Made by a program: the position numbers and the translations under genes. The notes beneath the pieces were generated by a model that saw only the letters and a program-made list of their open reading frames with translations, did no database searches and was not told the origin of the DNA. 64,000 bases of DNA from Serpula lacrymans var. lacrymans S7.9 (Eukaryota > Basidiomycota > Agaricomycetes > Boletales > Serpulaceae), in contig NW_006763290.1 in the NCBI RefSeq assembly GCF_000218685.1, forward strand, positions 4,304,908-4,368,907, given 5' to 3'. How positions within the stretch are numbered: position 1 is the first letter of the stretch; each line of letters starts with the position of its first letter. This document shows positions 43,857 through 53,811 of this stretch, piece after piece.

Positions 43857-44274
43857 TGCTACGGTACACAATTTTCGGACCTTTAAATTTCATTCTCCAC
43901 TTTAACTTTCCTTTGTAGTTTTTAGACACTGTGCCATGTGGCACTCTGCATTTTGTTCAAAACTCCACTTTCTCATGCTGCACTGCTTTTCTTTATTCTT
44001 AGCTACAAGTCTCTCATGCAGTGGAGCTGGTGACACAGGCTGTGCCCTATGACATCATCAGCCACAACCCTTAGCAACTGTATAGTACACATTTACAAAT
44101 ACCCTGTAGTAGTATATATACCCTAATAGATCAAGAAGACATCTCAGCGAGTCCTCCTGTTGTTTACCCATAACTAACTCGGTCTTAAACCTAAGGGAGT
44201 TTATCCACTCTCTCACTCACTCCTCTCTACTTGTTCTTTCTGTGCACCAGAGTATAAAAACTTTGGTTGTAACA
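43857..44274 (-). mobile_element. Solo LTR, family A, divergent subfamily (copy 7)
   Basis: This 418-bp reverse-oriented sequence runs from TGCTACGGTACACAATTTTCG to AAACTTTGGTTGTAACA. It shares the divergent end with copy 6 and is inverted relative to it about 1.1 kb away. The flanks TATAT and TTAGT do not match, so the duplication has decayed or the copy was rearranged. Confidence 0.85.
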
Positions 44275-47145
44275 TTAGTACTCGCTCTTTTTACTCTCTT
44301 GCACTTTGTGCAAACCCGGACCGCAGGGTTAAGTTGACATCTTCCGAAAGATAAGACTTTGGTGCCGGTCACTTGCCTCCGCCAGTCTGGAGAAGGGTTG
44401 ATAGCTTACCAAGCAGACCACCCCCTGACAACCATTTGGACCAGGGTTTATTACTGTTACCTTTTATATACTTTTTCAAATACTATAGTGTGGGTAGTCA
44501 GGGATTGAGACTTGTCACTCAGCTGGGAAGAGGTAGATATGCAGATAGCAAGTGGGGACCCCCAGTTACACTTTTTTATGTTTACAAAGAGAACAAGTTG
44601 ATATGTTGTCGCAAACCCAACCTGATGTCATGCCTTGGGATCTGTTGTGACATGCAAAGTGTTGTTCAAACCATTCTCCAAAATGTGGTTGTGTTGTGCT
44701 GAACTATGCTGGGCCTCTTGATCTGGTTGGAGAATGTTAGACTGGCTGTCTCCCTCAGTAGGTAATGTCTGAGTGAAATGGCAGCACCCTGGGAGTGTCA
44801 CAAGGGGCTCAGGTCCAGGTAAATACATATATGCTATGAAAGCAATTTCTCTTAGGCTTTTACGAAAAATCATTCCACCTGTAAAAAAAAGTCACACATC
44901 AAGTTTCTAAAAAGTTCTGGGGCCTACTTATGAGGAGAAATGGAAAAAGCCTCAGGCTAATTCGAAGCCAGATTACAATCTGGAAAACTAAAATTATGTC
45001 TGACCGTCCAATACGTCTCATTGGATATTTATCTGTACTGGCGATGAAACTTCGATGTGAAACATTGTTGAAGTTGAAGCTTTGAAGCCAAAGTTTGCCG
45101 CGCCGTTTCCATGACTCACGCGGATCACGTTAGGCTAACTGTTAGTCACCGGGCTACTGACAACTGCCATATTAGAATGCCCTTTTCTGATCTTTCCATT
45201 GTCTCTCTATTTTATCCAATACATTCTATGCAGAATCCACATCATCTCCCTTAACAGCCATTCTGTCTACTTGCTCTTCTTCACTTTCTTCTTTTCTAGT
45301 AGACAACCTTGATACTTCAAAAAAGAGCCAGCTGGCCCCCCTACAGGTAAGCTCTTTGATTTTGTCCACTTCAGTACTATGTTGCTACTGACTCACTCAT
45401 TCACCTCTTCTTGTTCATTTCCAGAGCGACACCCTCTCTTTTTTCAAGGACAAACAGCACATCCGCTTATATTTGCTCAAAATCAGTCTCTCAAAATCTA
45501 GCAAAAAATTCCCTGCTATTTGCACTGCATCAGAATTATCTATAGCATCCGTCTACAAGCACAAAGTTCAACATGAATAGATACAACAATGATGACTTTC
45601 CTGAGTGAAAGGTAAACTTTATCACTCCAAGTCTGACCAACTTGCTCAGCAATCATATGCATGCATAATCAGCCAATGGGCAGTCCCCTGCCTCAAATAG
45701 TTAAGCAGATCCAGTAAGTGAAATGCTATTTCTATTCTATTTATCCATGGCTCAAATTGCCCCACACCCATCTCTATTTAAATGCACATTGTCTTTCCCA
45801 TTTTTGTACGGCTTACCATGGAGCCTCTGGCAAGTGTCATTGCCTGTTGCCCCCTTTGTTAATCCTCACTTCGCAGCAACCTATCATAGGCTCCGCTGGG
45901 ATCATCTTCAACTCAGCCCATACCTAGTTAGCAAGACTTTTATGTGCATGAAAGTTGTGGAGTATTGTAGCCAAAAATATGTTCCAGTTGGGCAAAATTA
46001 ACCTGATAAAAAAAGATGTGCCAGTATCTTGACTGGGAGCTCAATGTCAACCCAGTGACCCTCAACGTGTTTGAGGGAATGGTACAAAAGGGCATTGTGG
46101 GTCCAAGGCCTTGCCTGACAAATATCCTTCCTTCCTCTTTTGAGATATTGCTGCCATCTACTTCCAATCCCATCTTGCCTGCCAATATAACTATAAGCCA
46201 AAATACCATTATTTAGTCGCCACTACCTTTTCTAACCTACATCTTATATCTCCCTCCATCGAGACACCCAAATTACTCCTGCAATACCACTAAGCTACTG
46301 CCATCCCATTGACGAATGTCACAACAGACACCCAAGGCTTCCACCTACAAATATGGGCTGTCTATCACGGTTGTGCTTGGTGAGTAATCAATATGTTGAT
46401 GGAGGAATTTGATGTGCTATTCCATTAGCAGACAGTTGATTTGTCCACTTTGAAAATATTATGTTCTGGCCAGTATGCCACTAATAGATTGCCTGCAAGG
46501 TAGTCCGAAGGATTGGTGTCAGTGTGGTGGGTTTGAATCCCAATTGATGCCATATTGTTGGATGTTGTCTGGTATAAGGCTATTGCTTGTAGGTTGAAAA
46601 TATCTAGGTATTGTTTTATTGGTACCAGCTTGAGCACCCTGTGGAAGTATCTGAGTTCAGATGGTGCTGTTTTGCTAACCAGGAAGAAACATTATGTGAA
46701 GGTTCCAGCTGTTGGTTCAGTGAATAGGGCTGGTGTTTATGACCATAATGAAGAGATGATAGAGGAACCTTGCATTAGTTTTGTCTGAAGGAGTTGCTCA
46801 TACCTTAGTCTCCTCTATGTAGACCTGCTGGAAGGTCTGCTATTGGTGAGCTTTAACAAGTGCTGAGATGTTCGCACCTGATGAGATTCACAATGTTGAA
46901 GTCCTATGTCAATGGAAATCTAGGTTATACGTCTGATTCAAGGTATACACAGCCAACCATGTCAGAAATTTCTGGGGCAGGTGACACATGGCATGCTGGA
47001 TAGACATGTACTAGTCTTTAATTGCAGATCTAATATGTGTATATATGGTAGTCAATATATACCTTGTATAAGGTCTGTTCCATGTATGTCCAGCACTTAC
47101 CACTTGGACACTTTTGCATTTCAGCCAAATTGTATGTCAAGAGGC
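44275..47145. other. No recognised gene; CG-richer patch near 45000-45180
   Basis: ORFs at 44373-44702, 45723-46001, 45940-46209 (minus) and 46555-46788 are 77-109 codons without recognisable domains. Bases 45000-45180 contain more CG dinucleotides than the surroundings (CCGCGCCG, CTCACGCGG), which can mark old unique DNA or a promoter region. Nothing more specific can be supported. Confidence 0.3.
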
Positions 47146-47149
47146 TTCC

Positions 47150-49960
47150 AGAATGATTGACTGAGATGCAGGCCTACAACTATGAATCAAACCACCTCAG
47201 CAAGATGCTAAATACTATCATGGGCCATCAGTGACCTGGGAAGACATTGACAGATTCAGTTACTCTAGATTACAAAAAGTAGCAGAAGAACATGCACCTG
47301 TAATATGGCATATAATTTGTTGATACAGTAATCTGGCCTTTGAGAATGCATCTAGTTATGAAGTCAGATGATTTCATTGTCCACAAAACCTTGTGAGTCT
47401 CACTGTGTTTTCAATGATATGATCCCAATGTCTGACTAGGGAGTAAATGATGCATTGATGTCAATCACAACAATCCAATCACCTCATGTCACATATGTTC
47501 CTATATTTTGTTCAGTATATTTCTTTGCTGTACAGGCTCATCAGTCACTATATTGACTTGAATCCTGTTTGGGCTGCTCAGTCTCTTTTGAATCAACATA
47601 TCAGAGCCTAAAAACTATGGCTATAGCTAAACGAGAGGACTTATGAAAGGCCACACACCCAGAACCTGGTAATTTTTTGTTGTTGGAGATAATGTCCAGA
47701 GCTATGCAAAACAAAACAACATGCATATTGGAAGAGAGAGTTGGATGATCAAGGGATTTGCAGGCACTTCTATTGAGATGCAGGCAGGATGTTGAGCCTA
47801 AAGCTTTTGATCTTTAAAAGCTGATGGAATGGCAGAAACTACAAGACAGAAAGAAAATCAGTGTTGATGGCATGTGAGTGGATATCAACTTCACTCACCT
47901 GGGAGAAGTAACATCTATACACATTCTCTCTGTGCTACTTAAATTTGTCCCTGTACTATCAATCTACTTTGAGGCTGTTAAAAAGGAGAAGGAAAAAATA
48001 ATGAAAACACCAATCAATTCTGAATGCAAAACAAACATCTTCCCATTTGCAACCAATAGTGTCAATGAAATAGACATCCAGGGAATGAAAGCAGCTGCAA
48101 TGGACTTTCTGAGCATGCAGATGAATGTAAATAAAGAGACCTTACAGAAGACTCTCATTATATTCAGTGGTGATGGCAAGACATTTGAGCAGATGTGTAA
48201 TCTCAACAAGAAATATTTGAGCATACACAAAGAGGACAATGAATCTGAAGGATTCATTGTCCCTATGCTTGAATTGTGGCATACAAAGTGGACAGACTTG
48301 AGCTGTATCATCCACACACACTGGGGATCAGGATACTGCTGTGACCCATCATCTCTCAGTTGTCTTGCTGGAGTGGCTGAGTGTCTGACACCAAGTAATC
48401 TGCACAAGGTTAATTTCCATAATAGAGCTCACTTTGTTAACCTTGTTTTAGATGTGCATCTACTGAGTTTTTGGGAGTGAGTTTGCTGTGCATTACTGAT
48501 ATGCAGAAATATCATACTAAACTTGCTTCCAGAATTTATTTTGGCTGTGATGACCTTGTCAAGTATTTTGACAAGAAAAAGAACCCAAGTCAACTGCCAA
48601 GCTTTCAAGAATTGTTAGGAGGAACACACACATTAGCATGCTGGCATGCACCTATGCAGGAACATGATAGGGCCTAAAATCCATCATTATATGAAAACCA
48701 CCCAGACCAAGTTCCCAACAGGAAACCATAGCCTAATACCTGAGTGTAGTCTTGCACCAAGGAACCAGGATGTAACAAGGATATATACTCTAGCAATGCT
48801 ATGCTATTCCTTTGGAATGCCATCTGGTGGTGAGATGTTTTTAGTGTAACCTCTGAGGGGGACATAGGCCACATTATTGAGGTATGGACTACATAACATT
48901 TATTTTAGTATCTATTTACTACTATACAAACTATCACTGAACACTTTACATCTTTTCCTTGTTTTCGCTTTTTTGCACATTACATAATCTTAAATTCCCA
49001 CACTTGAATAGCAAAACTTGGACACCTCAGTAACGACAACCTCAGTCTTCTCCAGATAGACCAAGGTATGTCAAACTGTTATTATAGACCATTACAACAA
49101 ACTCATAATAGTTCTTAATCACTCTATTATTACAGACAACACAAGTCTGGGAAGTTTTGAAGGTCAGTTTATTGTCTTTCTATATAACAGAAGATATTTG
49201 TCAATGGAGACAATATAGGTCTGGATTTTTACACTTTCAGGCTCTGGTAATCCTCACTACTCATCCTACCTGACTGAATTATATTGTAACTTCAAGTAGG
49301 AATTCCCCAAGAAGCTCAAGGATTCCATCTTCCAAAATTGGCTTGCAAATCTTTATGGCACCTCTGGATGCTTTGTTGAATTTGATCTATTGTAAGAACA
49401 CTTCAATTTTTGGCTAGAACAGATAGTTCAAGGGGAAGGAATTTGATAAGACTTACTATTGTTGGGCTGTTTCAATGCATGTCCACAGTTTTCTGCACTT
49501 GAAAGAAGAAATAGAGCAGGCTGTATCATTGTATGGATAAAGCAAGAAGCACAGTGCACCCCACCTTAATAATAAACTGGAAAGTGTAATGGATTTTCTC
49601 TAAGTTGGTGAGGTCAACAAGTTTCAAGCTGGCCAGAGTTATGGCTTTGAAGTACAGAACAACTTCTTAAAGGGGATCAGGAACATCCAAAATGGCAAGT
49701 TGGATAACTTTATTAAATGCACAACTAGAGGGATATATGTAACTACGGGAGGGCCAAAGGATAATGCTATACAAGAAGATAGCATGGGTGAGCCTGACAT
49801 TGACAGCATTCCAGTGTGAGAACAGCACCAGATTCCACCACCTACCATAGTCAGTCTCAATGGGACACTGTACATGTCTAATGATGAGCACCTACAAATA
49901 GACTGTGATTTAGCTGATGGCAATAATGTGGAGGTATGTACATACTTTTACTTCTGAGCT
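47150..49960 (+). pseudogene. DUF6589-family protein relic, nearly full length
   Basis: DUF6589 proteins are expanded in Agaricomycetes; their function is unknown to me. Pieces occur in family order on the plus strand. They are FSYSRLQKVAEEHAPVIWHI (about 47257), NVQSYAKQNNMHIGRE (about 47692), and a 200-codon ORF (47878-48480) with FSGDGKTFEQMCN (the GDQLT-like block), ELWHTKWTDL, IIHTHWGS and NFHNRAHFV. These are followed by MLFLWNAIWW and GDIGHIIEV (about 48797-48885). The C-terminal block ELYCNFK, EFPKKLKDSIFQNWLANLYG, LLxEHFNFWLEQIVQG and LHLKEEIEQA comes at 49278-49530. NFLKGIRNIQNGKLDNFI then extends to about 49900. Several stops (for example near 48485, 48846, 49297, 49394, 49540) and missing exon joins show that it is dead unless many are intronic. 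The length is close to that of intact family members. Confidence 0.65.
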
Positions 49961-50656
49961 TTATAAGCTCATTTTGATGGCTTATCCATTGATTGATGGC
50001 TATCAGGATTTGGACAACCAGCTTGAAGAGTGTTGGTCTGTCATCCTGCAAAAATTCCCAGCCATTCAAACATTCAGAGACATTAGAGGGTGTGTGGATG
50101 AGGTGGAAGTGGCAGAGGAGTGTTGTGAGTGAGTTGTTGGACCATAGACAGTGTGCAAGTGTGAGACAATAATGTGGATGATCCTTGAGATCCCATCAGT
50201 GGAGTGCAAACTGGTCCAAAGCAAGCTGAGCATGGCTTAACATCTCCTTCACCAGAGGAGTAGGGAAATGAGAGCCTATCATGGGTGCTCAAGTTCTAGT
50301 TGGTTTTGGTGCAGAGATAGGTGGTTGATAATTTGGTGGTGTGAGGAAATGTTACCATCCCAAAAGGGCTGACATGAACTGTTGTAGTGTTGCAGTACAC
50401 AAGCCTACATTATTGAGCCACATGCATAGTGTTTTGTGCATGATTTACTTACCATATTTAGCTTTGGACTTTTCCGATACATTCTTATTTTTCTAGACAC
50501 ATTTTACTTACACCTCAGTCTGTTATTGCAAAGACTGAGGTAAGAACATTTTACATTATCCTTTTAACTCATAGCTAAAACACTACCTTAGAAACCTTGT
50601 GTTTATTTCTACAGACATAAACTACATTATGAACTACAAGGATAAAGCCACGATAC
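49961..50656. other. No recognised gene
   Basis: A short plus-strand ORF (49917-50132) follows the DUF6589 relic and may be its tail. From 50130 to 50656 I see only AT-rich sequence and a GTGGTGTGxGG-type low-complexity patch. There is no repeat border until the tRNA-like element at 50657. Confidence 0.35.
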
Positions 50657-50852
50657 TATCACAACACAATGGGATCCGCACCCGTGTACAGTGATTCTGG
50701 ACCTTCTGGGCATGCAACCAATCAGTATGCTTTCCAAGTACGCCTTGGTAGCTTAGTTGGTAAAGCACCAGACCATGAAAGCTGGAGTCCCAGGTTCAAG
50801 CCCTGGCCAATGCATGTTTTCTCATACCATAAACAAATGTCATAATTTGTCA
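50657..50852 (+). mobile_element. 196-bp tRNA-like element, copy 2
   Basis: It is the same 196-bp sequence as 36161-36356, with about five differences. One of these (GCCTTGG to GCCCTGG at the T-stem) replaces a G-U pair by a G-C pair. It is flanked by GATAC (50652-50656 and 50853-50857). The tRNA-like core is at 50742-50813 with box A TAGCTTAGTTGG and box B GGTTCAAGCCC. The high identity of the two copies and intact duplications point to recent mobility. Confidence 0.7.
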
Positions 50853-50926
50853 GATACTTCTCAGCAGCCATCAGTGGAACACTCACTGGGGTTCTGATAG
50901 ATGCTGTTGATAAAAGCCTGCAGGCA

Positions 50927-52380
50927 CTACCCTGTTATGTGAGCATGTAGATAGTTAGCCAGGTGTGATTCTAAGTTTGTCTTGCTTAGGTTTGGTTGTG
51001 CTGATGTGGAGTTAACCTTCTTTCCCTTAACCTTTTGCAGCTTTGTTTTTCTAGTGTCTGTAGGTTGCTTACCAGGCTCAACTTGTTTGAGGGCTACATG
51101 GATGCCATCCAAATACTTGACTTCAACATAAGTGATGCCAACTGCCTCTGTTTCCAAATCCCTACCTCCATGACCAACCTGCTGTACTAGGCATTCACAT
51201 TGGCAGGACAGCCAAGATTGATCACAGCTGTTACATTATGAAGGTTGATTCCCATGCTAAATGCTATGGTTACAATACAGGTCATAGTATCCTTAAAGAA
51301 CAAGTTGATAGTTTTTTTGATTGTATCTGGATGATGGAATACCTGATATATACTATTTTTGACCTGTCTCTTCTAGCTGATAATGAATCCTGTAGGTAGT
51401 TGGCCACTCAGTATGTAATGTCAATTGTTTTACAATACACAATGACTTTGTGCTTGCCTTCAAGAACCCAAAGGATATCTGGGAAAGCAGTGATGCTCAG
51501 CCCATGGGTAAGTTCATTGACCACCATTCTGATATTTTTACACTCACATGAGTGCTGTTTAACATGATATTGGCCTGGACATAGCTGTAAGATGTCACAG
51601 ACTGCATCTTGATGTGGCCCTGGTATCAATGTTGCAGTAACCACCACTACTGGTACATGTTCTGGTAGTCATTTCCATATCAATGCAATCTGACGATAGG
51701 CCATTTAAAACTCCTCACTCCGGGGTGGTAGTACATACACCTTATCTATCCCCAAAAAAGCAACATTCTGACAGAAAACTTCATCTTACAATACCAGGTC
51801 AGCATCATGTCCAACCAGTTTCTCTGGGCTCCAGACTATCAATGCCAAATTTCATCCAGCAAGTCTCAGTTCTCTGCTCTCACATGATAAACAGTGTCTA
51901 CATTCACAGACACTGTTTTAATTCCAAATTCCCTTATCTTCTTGGCCTGTTGTGGTACATAAGTTCCTTTACATTAACTATGCTGTTTCATAGACTAACC
52001 TGTATATCTCCCAATACAGTAAATGGTATGATAATGATCCCAACTGGTTTTTTGAAAGGTATAAAGATTCCATCAATGGGCCTTCTCAAGATGTTTTGAA
52101 TGACCAAGATGACACCAAAGAACAAGGCTGTTTTCCCACCTCCAGTAGGTACAACTATTGACTAGGATGTAATAATCCACAGTGGACTCAGAGAGTACAG
52201 AAAAGCAAATTGGACCAGCCGGGGATTGAACCCAGGACCTCCTGCCTATATATGGTGGTGCTCTAACCAACTGAGCTACCAGCCCTTGGTTATCAATACC
52301 CAATTGCACAATGTTGTCTAACAAGGCCCAGACTTTGACCTTGACAATTCCAACTTAATATATTCCTGCTAATGTTGCAG
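50927..52380 (-). pseudogene. RecQ-like DNA helicase relic, split by a tRNA-like element
   Basis: RecQ helicases unwind DNA 3' to 5'; Agaricomycetes carry many transposon-associated relatives. On the minus strand GQSLGL (about 52340) joins VVPTGGGKTALFFG (Walker A, motif I; about 52110-52150) when the element at 52156-52320 is removed. Further along come PVGIIIIPFTVLGDIQ (motif Ia region) and VVTATLIP (motif III SAT-like; ORF 51408-51647). KVIVYCKTIDITY (motif IV, about 51408-51450) follows. After several stops come QVGHGGRDLETEAVGITYVE (motif VI region, GRAGR-like; 51100-51180) and a basic Lys-rich tail to 50927. The DEAH box region is too damaged to place. Many stops and frame changes show that it is dead. 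Confidence 0.65.
52156..52320 (-). mobile_element. 165-bp tRNA-like element inside the helicase relic
   Basis: The tRNA-like core on the minus strand (52212-52285) has all seven acceptor pairs if wobbles are allowed (GGGCTGG/CTGGTCC). It has a perfect D stem GCTC/GAGC with box A TAGCTCAGTTGG, and a T arm with box B GGTTCAATCCC. The anticodon stem is broken and the loop is ATATATA. The flanks are ACAAC (52151-52155) and ACAAG (52321-52325). Removing the element and one flank restores SLGLVVPTGGGKT in frame, which defines the insertion. The plus-strand order (TGAC-like start, tRNA-like core antisense, GTTGTCTA end) parallels the 196-bp family. Confidence 0.65.
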
Positions 52381-52569
52381 CCCAGCTCTCAACCTGGAAT
52401 TTTTAAGGACTAGTCAACTATTGTGGGACATATCCTTCTATGACCCCTCCTATTAGAGCCTTACATTCAAGGGTGAGCCAGGTCAAATTCATAGCTTGAC
52501 AGTCATTAGTATAGTTTGACCAAACTATAAGAAGGGATATGTTTTGCTATGGCTGTAATGTGATGTATG

Positions 52570-52990
52570 GTTTATATAAATCAAAAGGTCCAGAGAAGAT
52601 GTGATTGATAAGAACCATAGACCATTGTATGGTTTTGTACAACTATACCTGTTCTTCATTATAGTCACCTACAACCATAGTGTACAGTATGGTTTACAGA
52701 AACCAAATAGATCAAAGATGATATGGTTAACAGGAACCATTGACTATTGTATGGTTTTCTGCAACTGTACCTGTTCTTCATTATGGTTGCCTACAACCAT
52801 AGTGTATGGTATAGTTCACAGAAACCAAATAGACCACAGAGAATATGGTTGAACAACCATAATAATTGTACAGTTTTATAGAACTATACCTGTTCCTCAG
52901 TACAGTCTTGTAAAACTGTAATATAGGTATATAGTTTGTTGAAGCCAAACATTGGTGTATGGTTTAGAAACTATATGTTTATCACTGTAA
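52570..52990. repeat. Tandem repeat of about 122 bp, roughly three units
   Basis: The blocks GAACCATxGACxATTGTATGG, ACCTGTTCTTCATTATxGT, CCTACAACCATAGTGTA and AGAAACCAAATAGA recur at spacings of 120-122 bases (starts about 52612, 52734 and 52851). A related leading piece lies near 52560. The third unit is more diverged. Short ATGGTT/AACCAT inversions within each unit could form hairpins. No gene is recognised. Confidence 0.65.
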
Positions 52991-53056
52991 AGCAGACCAG
53001 ATGTGGCTATAAATATTTTGGAGAAATTCAAAAAATATTACTGCTGTTATTTTTCC

Positions 53057-53125
53057 ACCCAGTAGGATTGAACCTGTAATTCAGCATATTGTGCAGGTTG
53101 TTTTTCAACTCAGCCACAATAACAT
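53057..53125 (-). other. Decayed tRNA-like sequence
   Basis: The minus strand shows TGGCTGAGTTG (box A-like) and, 34 bases on, GGTTCAATCC (box B), spaced as in a tRNA. The D and anticodon arms do not pair well. It may be an old member of the tRNA-like element family. No terminal duplication was found. Confidence 0.25.
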
Positions 53126-53497
53126 TACTCACTTAAACAAAAGTCAATTTATTTAGGTCAAATCACAGAAAGTGTAGAACATGAGGCTTGTGTGAGGCTC
53201 AAATACCTGCCAGTGGTTTGGTGTTGCTATGTTTATTGTGTTGTACACTATTTTCTCTTTAATCCCCATCCTCAGAGCTGTCCAGGAAAGTCTTTTTTTC
53301 CCCATCCTTTTCATTTAGCTGATGCAAAGTTTTCATAGCATTTCAAATGATGGCTCTAAGGATGGCTTTTCATCCCTCCCATTTGCCTGTCTTCTACAAA
53401 TAGAGATCATTGAGCATAATACCCAAGCTGCAGATAATGTCATAAATGAAGTACCTCACTTGTGGGGTGAGTATCTTGTCCTTCATACTAATAAAAC

Positions 53498-53563
53498 TAA
53501 GTGAAACTCAGCCGCTGCCCGAGAGGCTATAGAAACGACTTTATTATTTACCTAAGTGAAACT
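53498..53563 (-). repeat. Duplicated tail of the copia LTR between 12-bp direct repeats
   Basis: CTCAGCCGCTGCCCGAGAGGCTATAGAAACGACT occurs here (53507-53540) and again in the LTR (53617-53650). The extra piece is flanked by CTAAGTGAAACT at 53498-53509 and 53552-53563. This looks like a secondary insertion or a template-switch scar, not part of the normal element. Confidence 0.6.
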
Positions 53564-53604
53564 ACAATAGATGTTAGTTTAAGGTGATCTCTAATAAATG
53601 TAAA

Positions 53605-53811
53605 TGTAACATACCTCAGCCGCTGCCCGAGAGGCTATAGAAACGACTGAGGTATTCCTATACTAATCCCCCTACTACTTATAGTCGGAGGTGCTACTCG
53701 CTACAGTATAATGACTCCTAGGAGAATAATGGTTACTCCATGGAGTGGTGGCTATGCTCCATGGAGAACAATGGCTGCTTCAGCAGAGGCCGGGTTTATC
53801 CGGTTTTGTCA
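53605..53811 (-). mobile_element. 3' LTR of the Ty1/copia element
   Basis: Read on the minus strand, the LTR begins TGACAAAACCGG directly after the pol stop region and ends GGTATGTTACA. It is about 207 bp with a TATAAGTAGTAGG box and paired CTCCATGGAG palindromes. Blocks match the solo copy at 28204-28372. A purine-rich CGAGTGGAAG precedes it, as expected of a polypurine tract. No matching 5' LTR is found beyond 57480. Confidence 0.75.

Noticed and set aside
52073..52324. 83-codon ORF with a QLVRAPPY...RSWVQSP pattern
   Set aside because: This is the well-known artefact of translating a tRNA-like sequence. The real features are the tRNA-like element and the helicase frame.
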